DNA of 64,000 bases from Candidatus Coprousia avicola (GTDB lineage Bacteria; Actinomycetota; Coriobacteriia; Coriobacteriales; Coriobacteriaceae), in NCBI GenBank assembly GCA_018715125.1, contig DVMF01000083.1:1-64000 (forward strand). The letters run 5' to 3'. Below the pieces are notes generated by a model that was not told where the DNA came from, searched no databases, and saw nothing but the letters and a program-made list of their open reading frames with translations. Below, piece by piece: positions 35,918-44,789 of this stretch (position 1 is the stretch's first letter; every line of letters begins with the position of its first letter). Both the position numbers and the translations under genes were made by a program.

Positions 35918-36607
35918 ATGACAGCGGACGCATGCTCACGCGATGGGAGCTCGGCTCGAGAGCTCGATTACCTCTATAACGAAATCGATAAGCTCTACCA
36001 CGTCTATGCCCACGGCTGCGGCGTCTCCGACTGCGCATACTGGATGCTCTACGATCTGGAGGTCGCGGGCGGCGAGCTGCCGTTGGCCGAGTTGACCGGG
36101 TCGTGGTCGTACAGCAAGCAGACCATCAACTCGGCGCTCAAGACCTTGGCCGAGCGCGGGCTCGTGGAGCTTTCCTTTGTGCCGGGCAGCCGCAAGAGCA
36201 AGCGCGCCCGCCTGACGGAGGCGGGTCAGGTGTTTTCGCGTCGGCACATTCTCCCGGCGATTCGAGCGGAGGAGCGGGCGTTCTCGTTTTTGTCTCCCGC
36301 CGAGCAGGACGAGCTCATTCGCTTGGTGCGGCGCTACACCGAGGCGCTCGATGCCCAGCTGACCGCGGTCGAGGCGGCAGACGCGGGCCCGAGCCCTGAT
36401 GCAGAGGCGGCAGGCGCGGGCCCGGGCTCTGATGAGGAGCCGCCCGTCGGCTCTGGTCGCGCCGGCGGCGCTGGCCCCGATTGCCCTGTAGACCCCGGGC
36501 GCGCCGTTCCCGTCCCCGAGCGCGCCGACGGCGCCGTTCCCACGCCCGACCGTGACCGCCCCGCCCATTCGCCCTATCCCGTCGACCAAAAGGAGGACTG
36601 CGCGTGA
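35918..36607 (+). CDS. MarR-family transcriptional regulator
   Basis: 229 residues; GGGGAGGTCGT precedes ATG 35918. The first 150 residues form a winged-helix domain: AYWMLYDLEVAGGELPLAEL, the recognition helix region YSKQTINSALKTLAERGLVE, the wing SFVPGSRKSKRARLTEAG, and a C-terminal dimerisation helix. The last 80 residues are a low-complexity G/A/P/D tail containing a two-copy tandem unit (AADAGPSPDAE / AAGAGPGSDEE) that is not part of the family. The stop overlaps the GTG of the first exporter gene, so it is probably the local regulator of the exporter. Confidence 0.9.
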   Translation: MTADACSRDGSSARELDYLYNEIDKLYHVYAHGCGVSDCAYWMLYDLEVAGGELPLAELTGSWSYSKQTINSALKTLAERGLVELSFVPGSRKSKRARLTEAGQVFSRRHILPAIRAEERAFSFLSPAEQDELIRLVRRYTEALDAQLTAVEAADAGPSPDAEAAGAGPGSDEEPPVGSGRAGGAGPDCPVDPGRAVPVPERADGAVPTPDRDRPAHSPYPVDQKEDCA

Positions 36608-38394
36608 AGACCCTGCTGCGCTTCTTGCGGCCGTACAAGCTGCAAACGTTTGGCGTGCTCATCGCCCTTGCCGTTAATCTGGCGGGCGTGCTGCTGGTGC
36701 CGACGATCCTCGCCAACATGATCAACATCGGTGTTTCGTCGCGCGATTTCGGCTTTATCTTGAATCAGGGCGGCTATATGCTCGTGGCCGCCGTCGTGTC
36801 CGGCGCCGGCGCGTTTGCGTGCAGCTATTTCTGCGCCGACCTCGTCACCAAGGTGGGCCGCGACATCCGCAATGCCGTCTACGACGCGTCGCTCGCCTTC
36901 TCGGGCGGCGACTTTGAGCGCTTTGGTACCGGCTCGATGATCACGCGCACCCTAAACGACGTCAACGTCATCCAGATGGCCATCTCCATCACCATCCAGA
37001 TGATCCTGCCCGTGCCGTTTGCGATGGTTATCGGTATCGCCCTTGCGTGGTCGGTCGATTACCAGATGGGCATGATGCTGCTCAGCTTTGTGGCCGTCGT
37101 CGCCCTTATCGCGGTTGCGAGCGTCAAGTCGGCCGCGCGCATCTTCCAGCGGCTGCAGCACTTCATCGACCGTATGAACGTGCGCCTGCGCGAGAGCATC
37201 ACCGGCGTGCGCGTCATCCGTGCGTTTGGTAAGGAGAAGACCGAGCAGGAGAGCCTCGACGAGGCATTCTCCGAATACGCGACCAACGCCATCCGCGTCA
37301 ACTGGATCTTTGCGACCTTCGACTGCTCGGCGTTTTTCATCATGAACATCGCCGAGGTCGCGATTCTCTGGCTCGGCGGCAACCGCGTGGGCGCCTACGC
37401 GATGGAGATCGCCTCCATCTCCGCCTGCGTCGAGTACGCGATGATGATCCTCTTCTTTATTATGATGGCGCAGATCGGTGCGCTTATGCTGCCGCGCGCG
37501 CTCGTGTGCATCGAGCGCTGCCGCGAGGTGATCGAGCACGCGCCCTCCATTGCGGACGGTCCCGCCACGGCGCTCGCCACCGCGGCGGATGCCCCCGCCG
37601 CTCCCGCGCCCGCAGGCGATGTGGTGGCGCACTTTGGCAACGCGTCCTTCCGCTTTGCCGACGCCGACGAGGACACCCTCCATCACCTCAACTTCCTCTG
37701 CCGTCGCGGCACCACGACGGCCATCATCGGTCCCACGGGGTCGGGCAAGTCCACCATCGCCAAGATGCTCCTGCGCTTCCACGATGTGACGGACGGCACA
37801 GTCGAGCTCTGCGGCACGGATGTGCGCGAGCTCACCCAGCACGCCCTGCGCGAGCACATCTCATATGTGCCGCAGAAGGCATGGCTCTTTAGCGGCACCA
37901 TCGCCGACAACCTGCGCTATGGGGCGGAGGACGCCACCGATGAGGAGCTCTGGCACGCCATCGACGTCGCGCAGTCCGGCTTTGTGCGCGAGCTGCCCGA
38001 GGGCCTGGGCCACCGCGTGGCGCAGGGCGGTACCAACTTCTCGGGCGGGCAGCGCCAGCGCCTCTCCATTGCGCGCGCCCTCGTCAAGAAGGCCGACCTC
38101 TACATTTTTGACGACTCGTTCTCGGCGCTCGACTTCAAGACGGACGCGGCGCTGCGCCATGCGCTCGCCGAAGAGGTGCGCGACGCCGCGGTCCTCATCA
38201 TCGCGCAGCGCATCAACACCATTTTGAATGCCGACCAGATCGTGGTGCTCAAAGACGGGTGCATCCAGGGTCTTGGTACGCACGAGGAGCTCATGCGGAC
38301 CTGCGAGGCGTACCGCGAGATCGCGCGCTCGCAGCTGCGCGCGGAGGAGCTCGAAGCGCTCATGGATGATTCGAACGCGAAGGGAGGTGCATAG
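36604..38394 (+). CDS. ABC exporter half-transporter, degenerate-site subunit
   Basis: 596 residues, GTG start with AAGGAGG 8 bp upstream. Six-helix exporter domain (residues about 15-310), then the nucleotide-binding domain. Walker A is GPTGSGKST (Lys382). The signature is the canonical FSGGQRQRLSIARAL. In Walker B (LYIFDDSFSALD) the catalytic Glu is replaced by Asp504. In heterodimeric exporters of the TM287/288 and BmrCD type this subunit carries the degenerate catalytic site. It pairs with the next gene, 3 bp away. Confidence 0.93.
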   Translation: MKTLLRFLRPYKLQTFGVLIALAVNLAGVLLVPTILANMINIGVSSRDFGFILNQGGYMLVAAVVSGAGAFACSYFCADLVTKVGRDIRNAVYDASLAFSGGDFERFGTGSMITRTLNDVNVIQMAISITIQMILPVPFAMVIGIALAWSVDYQMGMMLLSFVAVVALIAVASVKSAARIFQRLQHFIDRMNVRLRESITGVRVIRAFGKEKTEQESLDEAFSEYATNAIRVNWIFATFDCSAFFIMNIAEVAILWLGGNRVGAYAMEIASISACVEYAMMILFFIMMAQIGALMLPRALVCIERCREVIEHAPSIADGPATALATAADAPAAPAPAGDVVAHFGNASFRFADADEDTLHHLNFLCRRGTTTAIIGPTGSGKSTIAKMLLRFHDVTDGTVELCGTDVRELTQHALREHISYVPQKAWLFSGTIADNLRYGAEDATDEELWHAIDVAQSGFVRELPEGLGHRVAQGGTNFSGGQRQRLSIARALVKKADLYIFDDSFSALDFKTDAALRHALAEEVRDAAVLIIAQRINTILNADQIVVLKDGCIQGLGTHEELMRTCEAYREIARSQLRAEELEALMDDSNAKGGA

Positions 38395-38397
38395 ACC

Positions 38398-40302
38398 ATG
38401 GCACAGGAGAAGGACCGGGACATGATGACCGAGACTCCGCAGAACGCGGCGGCGCCCGGGCGCTATGCCGACCCCGCCGAGCCGGCGCCCTCGGGCGCGC
38501 CCGAGCCCGAGGCCGAGCAGGAGCTCGAGGTTCCCCAGAACGCCCGCGCCGTCATCGCCCGCCTCTGGCGCGAGTCGCGCGGCGAGCATTGGCGCTTTGC
38601 GGTGGTGCTCGTGTGCGTGGCGTGCTACACCGTCGCCCAGATCTCTGCCCCCGCGTACAGCGCGCACCTCATCGACCTTCTGTGGGGCAACATCCAGGTA
38701 GCGCACGCGCGCGGCGAGCTCTTTACCATAGGTTGGGAGACGGGTGGCCGCGAGCTTCTGACGTTTGTGGGCATCTGGACGGTTGCCTGGGCGTTCTACA
38801 CGGTGCAGAGCTTCACCATGGCGAGCTTTGCCGAGCGCCTGAACCTGAAGCTCCGCCACCGCATCGGCGAGAAGCTCAACCGCCTGCCCCTCAAGTACTA
38901 CGACGCCCACAAGCCGGGCGACGTGATGAGCCGTGCCACCAACGACCTCGACAAGGTGTCCGAGGTGCTGCAGCGCGGCCTGCTCTCGATGCTCATGGCG
39001 GTGGGGTCTGTCACGGGCGCCGCCATCATGATGGTGCGCCTCAACCTGACGCTCTCGCTCGTGTTCCTCTGCTTCGCCGTCATCGCCGTCACGGGCACGC
39101 GCCTGGTGGCCAAGCGCACGCTCGTGCTCGCTGCCGAGCAGCAGCGCGCCGTCGGCATCTTGAACGGCCATGTGGAGGAGGCGTATTCCGGCCGCATCGT
39201 CATCAAGGCGTTCAACCAGGAGGAGGCGAGCTCGGCGCGCATCCACGAGGCGACGCAGCAGCTTGCCGACACCATGCGCCGCACCGACTTTGTGACCAAC
39301 GTCGTGGCGCCCATGGTGCGATGCCTCGTGCGCCTGTCGCAGGTGGTGCTCGCGCTCATGGGCACGAGCATCCTCATGGCGGGCGGCCTCACCATCGGTA
39401 CGCTGCAGGCATTCTTCCAGTACGTCAACACGGCTTCCGAGCCGCTCACGCAGTTCTCGCTCACCATAAACCAGCTGCAGAGCGCGCTCGCGGCGGTGGA
39501 GCGCGTCTTCGGCGTGCTCGACGAGCCGGAGGTCGAACCCGATCCGGAGGTGCCCGTCCATGTGACGGAGCCGGTCTCGGGCCGCGTCGCCTTTGAGCAC
39601 GTGCGCTTTGGCTACGATGCCGACCGCCCGCTCATGACGGACGTCAACTTTGTGGCGGAGCCGGGGCAGAAGGTCGCCATCGTCGGCGCTACCGGTGCGG
39701 GCAAGACGACCCTCATCAACCTGCTCATGCGGTTCTACGAGATCGACGGCGGGCGGATCACCCTCGACGGCGTCGACACGCACGCCATGACCCGCAGCGA
39801 GCTGAGGAGCCACTTTGGCATGGTGCTGCAGGATGCATGGCTGCGCGAGGGCACGATTGCCGAGAACATCGCCTACGGCTGCCCGGGCGCCACGCGCGAC
39901 GAGGTCATGCAGGCGGCAAAGACCGCGCAGGTCGACTTCTTTGTGCGGACGATGCCCAAGGGCTACGACACGCTGCTCGAAAACGATGCGGAGAACATCA
40001 GCCAGGGCCAGCGCCAGCTCCTGACCATCGCGCGCGTGTTGCTGGCGAATCCCGCCATCCTCATCCTCGACGAGGCGACCTCGAGCGTCGACACGCGCAC
40101 CGAGCGCTCGATCGTGCAGGCGATGGAGGCGCTCACGCAGGGCCGCACGAGCTTTGTGATCGCGCACCGCCTCTCTACAATCGTCGACGCCGATCTCATC
40201 TTGGTGATGGACCACGGCAACATCATCGAGCAGGGCACGCACGACGAGCTGCTCGCACGGGGCGGCGCCTATGCGGAGCTCTACAACTCCCAGTTCGCGT
40301 AG
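38398..40302 (+). CDS. ABC exporter half-transporter, catalytic-site subunit
   Basis: 634 residues; GGGAGG precedes the ATG. An N-terminal acidic extension of about 45 residues comes before the six-helix exporter domain. Walker A is GATGAGKTT, Walker B is ILILDEATSSVD with catalytic Glu559, and the signature is ISQGQRQLLTIARVL (Gln replaces the usual second Gly-side residue). It complements the partner: together they give one consensus and one degenerate ATP site, the usual pattern of heterodimeric multidrug exporters. The upstream MarR gene suggests induction by an exported compound. Confidence 0.94.
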   Translation: MAQEKDRDMMTETPQNAAAPGRYADPAEPAPSGAPEPEAEQELEVPQNARAVIARLWRESRGEHWRFAVVLVCVACYTVAQISAPAYSAHLIDLLWGNIQVAHARGELFTIGWETGGRELLTFVGIWTVAWAFYTVQSFTMASFAERLNLKLRHRIGEKLNRLPLKYYDAHKPGDVMSRATNDLDKVSEVLQRGLLSMLMAVGSVTGAAIMMVRLNLTLSLVFLCFAVIAVTGTRLVAKRTLVLAAEQQRAVGILNGHVEEAYSGRIVIKAFNQEEASSARIHEATQQLADTMRRTDFVTNVVAPMVRCLVRLSQVVLALMGTSILMAGGLTIGTLQAFFQYVNTASEPLTQFSLTINQLQSALAAVERVFGVLDEPEVEPDPEVPVHVTEPVSGRVAFEHVRFGYDADRPLMTDVNFVAEPGQKVAIVGATGAGKTTLINLLMRFYEIDGGRITLDGVDTHAMTRSELRSHFGMVLQDAWLREGTIAENIAYGCPGATRDEVMQAAKTAQVDFFVRTMPKGYDTLLENDAENISQGQRQLLTIARVLLANPAILILDEATSSVDTRTERSIVQAMEALTQGRTSFVIAHRLSTIVDADLILVMDHGNIIEQGTHDELLARGGAYAELYNSQFA

Positions 40303-40365
40303 CGCTATTTGCCCGGTCGGCCTTACGGGGTGCCCGGCATAGGTTCTAGCGGCTTCATCTCAAAC

Positions 40366-40462
40366 GGCAGAAAGCCACTCCTCTGTGCGCGCAGGCGTAC
40401 CGAGGAGTGGCTTTCTGCCAGAAGACGGCTCCTCCGATGCCCGAGATAGCAGAAAACCACTC
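40366..40462. repeat. CCACTC-type hairpin element B, likely bidirectional terminator
   Basis: GGCAGAAAGCCACTCCTC (40366-40383) pairs perfectly over 18 bp with GAGGAGTGGCTTTCTGCC (40402-40419). Another core copy, GCAGAAAACCACTC, follows at 40449-40462. It lies between the convergent exporter and esterase genes. Confidence 0.8.
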
Positions 40463-40478
40463 GTAAGGATTCACCGAG

Positions 40479-41351
40479 CTACTCGCCGAACTTCTTCTTG
40501 GGAGGGCGCGCCTCGGTGAGCGCCGTGTAATCCACATTGACCGAGCTCGGGTGCATGGGGCCCGGTGCGAACCAGTCGAGCGCGCAGTCGATCCACGCGT
40601 TCCAGAACGGCCACTCGTGCCCGCCGATGCCGGGCTCCCAATACGTCACGTCAAAGTCGGCGTCCTCGAGCAGATGGACCACCTCGCGGTTGTTGGCGCA
40701 GAGGTTGTCGGACTTGCCGCATGCCCCGTAGAAGCGGGGTCTGGGCAAACTCGGGTCGGCGCGGAAGCGGTCGACCAGCGCGACGTAATCCTTCTCGGAG
40801 CCGAGGACCGTGTCGAGGTCGCCAAAGAACCGCTCGTAGTACTTGCGCTTGCGCGGGCTGTGCGATTCCACGGCGTCGAGCACGCGGTCGCGCATGAAGG
40901 CGCCCGAGAGCGAGATGATCGACCCAAAGCGGTCGGGGCGCAGAAGCCCGTTGATGAGGGCGGTGTAGGCGCCGATGGAGATGCCCGCAAGCGCCGTGTC
41001 CTCGCGCTTGCGCGAGAGCGGGAAGAGCCGCCGCGTCACCTCCACGAGCTCCTCGGAGATGAACTTGCCGTGCCACTCGTTGATCTCGGGCTTATCGAGG
41101 TAGAGCCCGTCCTCGCCGGAGGGCATGATGACGGCGACGTCGCGCGCCTCTGCCGTTTGGATGACGTGGGTCTTGTCGATCCAGTCGTAGTCCTGCCCAA
41201 ACAGCCCGTGCAGCAGGTAAACCGTCCGGTACGGGCCCTGGCGGCGCTTGGCGAGCTTGGAGCCGTCCATCTTGTCGACGGGAATGACGGCCGTCAGCAC
41301 AACGTTGCGCTCGAGGTAACGCGAGTAGAAATCGACTCTGAGGAGGGCCAT
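40479..41351 (-). CDS. Putative esterase (alpha/beta hydrolase, esterase D-like)
   Basis: 290 residues; AGGGAGAG precedes the ATG. VVLTAVIPVDK opens the fold, YLLHGLFGQDYDW carries the oxyanion loop, VIMPSGEDGLYLD follows, and the nucleophile is Ser125 in GISIGAYTAL. A downstream Asp and the His in GIGGHEWPFW would complete the triad. The family includes tributyrin esterases and S-formylglutathione hydrolases. The substrate is unknown. The gene 100 bp upstream is a paralog with the same start pattern, so this looks like a tandem duplication. Confidence 0.88.
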   Translation of the reverse strand: MALLRVDFYSRYLERNVVLTAVIPVDKMDGSKLAKRRQGPYRTVYLLHGLFGQDYDWIDKTHVIQTAEARDVAVIMPSGEDGLYLDKPEINEWHGKFISEELVEVTRRLFPLSRKREDTALAGISIGAYTALINGLLRPDRFGSIISLSGAFMRDRVLDAVESHSPRKRKYYERFFGDLDTVLGSEKDYVALVDRFRADPSLPRPRFYGACGKSDNLCANNREVVHLLEDADFDVTYWEPGIGGHEWPFWNAWIDCALDWFAPGPMHPSSVNVDYTALTEARPPKKKFGE

Positions 41352-41450
41352 GACGTCTCTCCCTTCGGTTTGACGTGGGATGCCGTGCGAGCAGCGGCGA
41401 CATCGATGCCCGCGGAGCCGACCCGGGCAGCCGCGGGCGCATCATGTGGA

Positions 41451-42287
41451 TCAGCGGGGCAGCCAGTCCAGCGCCATGGGGAGCGCTTGGTTCCAGAGGT
41501 TCCAGTCGTGTCCGCCCTGTAGCTCATGATACGTGACGTCGAGCCCCGTGCCGCGCATGCGGTCGGCGAGTACGCGGTTAGCGGGGGTCAACGGGTCCTG
41601 GTTGCCGCTCGCCATAAAGACGCGCGGGCGGGGCCGGTCGCAGTACACGAGGTCGGCGGCGAGGCGGGCGGGGTCCTTGTCGGAGTTCACCACCTGCGAG
41701 AGGTCGCCAAAGATCGACTCGAGGTAGGTGCGCTCCAAAAAGAAGAGCCCGTCGGAGATGATCTGCTCAAAGCCGTCGACGACCATGGCGCTCGACAACG
41801 CGATGATCGACCCAAAGTTTTCGCAGTACTTGAGGCCGTTGCGCAGCGCGCCGTACGCGCCCATGGATACGCCGCCGATGAAGGTGTCCTCCCGGCGGTC
41901 GGAGAGCGGGAACATCCGACGGGTCACGTCGAGGAGCTCCTCGCCCACAAAGCGGCCGTAGTAGTTGTGGGTCTCGGGGTGGTCGAGGTAGAACGCATTG
42001 TAGCCCGAGGGCATGACCACGGCGAGATTGCGCTCCTCGGCGAGCGCCCGGATGCGCGTCTCGGAGATGAGGTCGGTGTGGTTGCCGGTGATGCCGTGGA
42101 GCAGGTAGAGCGTCTTGAACGGCGGCTTTTTGGAGGGGTAGTCGCGGCGGTCCCAGGCGCTCGGGTCGTGGCGACGGGTGTGGTCGACGCCCATGGCCTC
42201 GCCGGCGTTATCGACGGGGAGGATGACGTCGAGCGTGGTGGTGCGCATCAGCGCAGCGGAGAAATAGTCGACGGAAAGACGTGCCAT
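41451..42287 (-). CDS. Putative esterase (alpha/beta hydrolase), paralog of 40479
   Basis: 278 residues. LDVILPVDN, LYLLHGITGNHTDLI, VVMPSGYNAFYLDHPE and GVSMGAYGAL (nucleophile Ser141) parallel the neighbouring esterase block by block; HDWNLWNQALP at the end supplies the His. It differs by an insertion of about 20 residues after the first strand (MGVDHTRRHDPSAWDRRDYP). The two are probably transcribed together toward the exporter operon. Confidence 0.88.
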   Translation of the reverse strand: MARLSVDYFSAALMRTTTLDVILPVDNAGEAMGVDHTRRHDPSAWDRRDYPSKKPPFKTLYLLHGITGNHTDLISETRIRALAEERNLAVVMPSGYNAFYLDHPETHNYYGRFVGEELLDVTRRMFPLSDRREDTFIGGVSMGAYGALRNGLKYCENFGSIIALSSAMVVDGFEQIISDGLFFLERTYLESIFGDLSQVVNSDKDPARLAADLVYCDRPRPRVFMASGNQDPLTPANRVLADRMRGTGLDVTYHELQGGHDWNLWNQALPMALDWLPR

Positions 42288-42442
42288 GCGTCTCCTTTGA
42301 CTCGAAGGGTCATTTCGTCAACATTATAGAACGTGAAGGCAGGGCGGGTGGCGACGCGGGGCCGTTGGCGCGCGGTGCCGGCAGGGGCGGTATGGCCCCC
42401 CGCCCTCTTGCGAGGATTCGCCCCCCCCGTCAGGGCCCCTCG

Positions 42443-43201
42443 TTATGAGCGCCCGTCCTCGTGCGGGGGAAGGTCCTCCTCGCGCGCCGACGCTGTTTTG
42501 AGCACGACGCCCCGCGCCTCCAAGAGCGCGGTGAGCTCGGCTACCTGCGCCTCGAGCTGGCCGATGCGGCAGGCGTTCTCGCGAATCTTCTCGCGGCTGA
42601 GCGCATATGCCTCGCGGACGGGATCGGGCATGTGCTCGTGGCGCTCGCGCGCGTCGGAGCGCTCCTCAAGCACGCGGCAGCCGTTGCGACGGACCACGCG
42701 GCCGGGTATGCCCACCACGGTCGCGTTGTCGGGCACGTCTTTCACCACCACGGAGTTGCCGCCGATGCGCACGTTGTTGCCAATCTGGATGTTGCCGAGC
42801 ACCTTGGCGCCGGATCCCACCACGACGTTGTTGCCGAGGGTGGGATGGCGCTTGCCGTCCTCGTTACCTGTGCCGCCGAGTGTGACGCCCTGGTAGAGGG
42901 TGCAATCGTCGCCCACCACGGTGGTCTCGCCGATGACGACGCCCATGGCGTGATCGATAAAGAGCCGCCTGCCCAGCTGCGCGGCCGGGTGAATCTCGAC
43001 GCCGGTAAAGAAGCGCGTGATCTGGGAGAGGACGCGCGCGGGCCCGTGCAGGCCGTGCGTCCAGAGCCAGTGCTCGGGTGTGTGCATCCATTTGGCGTGG
43101 AGACCGGGGTAGGAGATGAAGATGGTGAAGGCGCTCTGCGCTGCCGGATCGCTGCGCTTGACGTTGGCGATGTCCTCGCGGACGGTGGTGATGATGCCCA
43201 T
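42443..43201 (-). CDS. cysE: Serine O-acetyltransferase
   Basis: 252 residues from the ATG at 43201, which has CAGGAG 6 bp upstream. CysE makes O-acetylserine from serine and acetyl-CoA for cysteine synthesis. The N-terminal helical part ([32 protein letters not shown]) leads into left-handed beta-helix hexapeptides: [60 protein letters not shown]. The length fits the short SAT type. A C-terminal coiled tail of about 60 residues ([16 protein letters not shown]) is an addition. No cysK is adjacent. Confidence 0.93.
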   Translation of the reverse strand: MGIITTVREDIANVKRSDPAAQSAFTIFISYPGLHAKWMHTPEHWLWTHGLHGPARVLSQITRFFTGVEIHPAAQLGRRLFIDHAMGVVIGETTVVGDDCTLYQGVTLGGTGNEDGKRHPTLGNNVVVGSGAKVLGNIQIGNNVRIGGNSVVVKDVPDNATVVGIPGRVVRRNGCRVLEERSDARERHEHMPDPVREAYALSREKIRENACRIGQLEAQVAELTALLEARGVVLKTASAREEDLPPHEDGRS

Positions 43202-43284
43202 GGCGGCTCCTGTCTGGGATGCCAAGTGTTGGAGGCGCCGTGCCTCCAAGGTGCGTTCCTGTATGGTAGGCGGCGGCGCGCTAA

Positions 43285-43557
43285 ATGTCTAGCAAAATAC
43301 TAGGATTAACATCCGGGTGCCCCGGGCGGCGAGCAGCCGCCGCCCGGGGCGTTGGCGCGCAGCCCGAGCGCATCCGGCGCCCCATCGCCCACATGAGCAT
43401 CGTCCTCTCGTTGAGCTTTGCGGCCTGTATCGTGCTGGACTTCTTCAACCCGTTGATGGCGTTCACGTCAAACGAGATATCGACGCCGTTGCTGGCGATT
43501 CTCTGCCTGTCCTCGCTCGTCACCGCCGTCGCGAGCTTGCGCCGGCAGGGCGTTTAG
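43285..43557 (+). CDS. Possible small two-helix membrane protein
   Basis: 90 residues from ATG 43285, or 54 from ATG 43393. The C-terminal part has two hydrophobic helices ([19 protein letters not shown] and [20 protein letters not shown]) and a basic end (RRQG). Neither start has a ribosome site, and the first overlaps the cysE upstream region. Hydrophobic pattern supports a real small membrane protein, but the N-terminal 36 residues look non-coding. Function unknown. Confidence 0.4.
   Translation: MSSKILGLTSGCPGRRAAAARGVGAQPERIRRPIAHMSIVLSLSFAACIVLDFFNPLMAFTSNEISTPLLAILCLSSLVTAVASLRRQGV
43288..43304 (-). promoter_or_regulatory. Promoter/operator-like site upstream of cysE
   Basis: On the minus strand CTAG-TATTTTG-CTAG forms a spaced repeat, and TGCTAGACAT resembles an extended -10. 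It lies about 90 bp upstream of the cysE ATG. An overlapping operator is plausible; the regulator is unknown. Confidence 0.3.
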
Positions 43558-43600
43558 CGCCGTCGAGTGCGGGCGGGCTCCAGACTCCGACAAAAGTTTG

Positions 43601-43660
43601 GGCTCTAAGTTTCTCTAAGCTCTTCTAAGTAGTTCTAAGTAGTTCTAAGTTTCTCTAAGC
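43601..43660 (+). repeat. Six tandem 10-bp units ending (T/C)TCTAAG
   Basis: Six consecutive decamers (43601, 43611, 43621, 43631, 43641, 43651) each contain CTCTAAG or TTCTAAG at the same offset, for example AGTTCTAAGT twice. The 10-bp period places each copy on the same helix face, as in operator arrays for OmpR/PhoB-type regulators, and an OmpR-type regulator gene starts 347 bp downstream. Confidence 0.75.
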
Positions 43661-44006
43661 GGTACCGCGATTCTCTGCGCAGGGCCTCGCTCTTGGCAAC
43701 GCGTTACCGGGTGACCGGGCAGGGCGTTGCCTCGCTTTAGACACTGTTTATCTTTCGGCGCGCCCCGTTCAAACGTGCCCGATAGCATGGGCGCGTACGG
43801 CATCAATCGATTGGGCATTCTCGTCATCTCGACGGGCATGGCGCTGCCGGGTGTGGCGCGAGCGCGCGTGAGCGCGGGCGCAACGGTTGAGATTCTGCGG
43901 CGTTTCGGGCCTCTCGGCGCTTCCGCCCGCGCGCTCGCGTAGGATTGCCACCTAAAGCGATGGATGCGCCCGCCCGTGGCGTCCACTGCCTTGATCGGGA
44001 GGTTCT
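43661..44006. other. Region upstream of the two-component genes
   Basis: No convincing gene. A reading frame at 43727-43942 lacks a ribosome site and family resemblance. CGGGAGGTTCT at 43996-44006 is the ribosome site of the response regulator. Confidence 0.4.
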
Positions 44007-44789
44007 ATGGCCGAGACCGTGCTCATCGCCGAGGATGATCGGGATATCGTCGAGCTGCTCACCCTGTATCTTACCGGGAGCGGCTACGAGGTCGTCTCCG
44101 CGCCGGATGGCGTGCGGGCGCTCGAGCTCGTGCGCGAGCGGCATATCGATGTGGCGCTCGTGGACATCATGATGCCGCGCATGAACGGCTACGACTTCAT
44201 CAAAGCGCTCCGCGCGCAGAGCGACATCCCTGTGATCATCGTTTCGGCACGCACCATGGCAGCCGATCGCATCGTGGGTCTCGACGCGGGTGCGGACGGC
44301 TACATCACCAAGCCGTTCGACCCGCTTGAGGTCACGGCGTACATCAGAGCGGTGCTCCGCCGCCACACGGCGGGCGGCGTCGCGTCGGGGGAGGGCGTCT
44401 CGGGCGCTGCCGCGGCAGACGGGCACGCCGCGTCTGCCGGGACAGGCGGCGCAGATGGTGCGGCAGACGCGCCGCGCTCTTCCCGCGTGGCTTTCCTTAC
44501 CTGCGGCGATCTTGCGTTCGATGTGGAACGGCTCGTCCTCACCAAACGCGGTGAGCCCGTGGCGCTCACCGCTGCCGAGCTCAAGATCATGGCGGCCTTC
44601 ATGGCGGCGCCGGGCCGTGTTTTCAGCAAGGACCAGCTCTACGCCTGCGTCAACGGCGAGCCCGCGGCGGGCGGGGGCAGCAGCGTGATGGTGCACATCT
44701 CAAACATCCGCGCCAAGCTCGAAGATGACCCGCTCTGGCCGCGCTACATCGTTACCGTCCGCGGTCTTGGGTATCGGCTCGATGGCTAG
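44007..44789 (+). CDS. OmpR/PhoB-family response regulator
   Basis: 260 residues. Receiver domain with AEDDRDIVELL (acidic pocket), phospho-accepting Asp53 in VALVDIMMPRMNGYDF, then VSART and KPFDPLEV (conserved Lys). A Gly/Ala-rich linker of about 45 residues, longer than usual, joins a winged-helix domain: ALTAAELKIMAAFMAAPGRV, HISNIRAKLEDDP, YIVTVRGLGYRLDG. Its last 8 bp overlap the sensor kinase gene. The gene pair sits directly upstream of the dlt-like operon in the same orientation, so control of that operon is likely; the decamer array at 43601 is a candidate binding site. Confidence 0.94.
   Translation: MAETVLIAEDDRDIVELLTLYLTGSGYEVVSAPDGVRALELVRERHIDVALVDIMMPRMNGYDFIKALRAQSDIPVIIVSARTMAADRIVGLDAGADGYITKPFDPLEVTAYIRAVLRRHTAGGVASGEGVSGAAAADGHAASAGTGGADGAADAPRSSRVAFLTCGDLAFDVERLVLTKRGEPVALTAAELKIMAAFMAAPGRVFSKDQLYACVNGEPAAGGGSSVMVHISNIRAKLEDDPLWPRYIVTVRGLGYRLDG

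Noticed and set aside
37861-40242. A 793-codon minus-strand frame across the ABC exporter genes
   Set aside because: Same reasoning: two well-supported exporter subunits lie on the plus strand.
43727-43942. A 71-codon frame upstream of the response regulator, with MGAYGINRLGILVIS
   Set aside because: The segment faintly resembles the start of the DUF559-like protein at 16299 (VYGISALEL), but there is no ribosome site, no continuation of similarity and no conserved domain.
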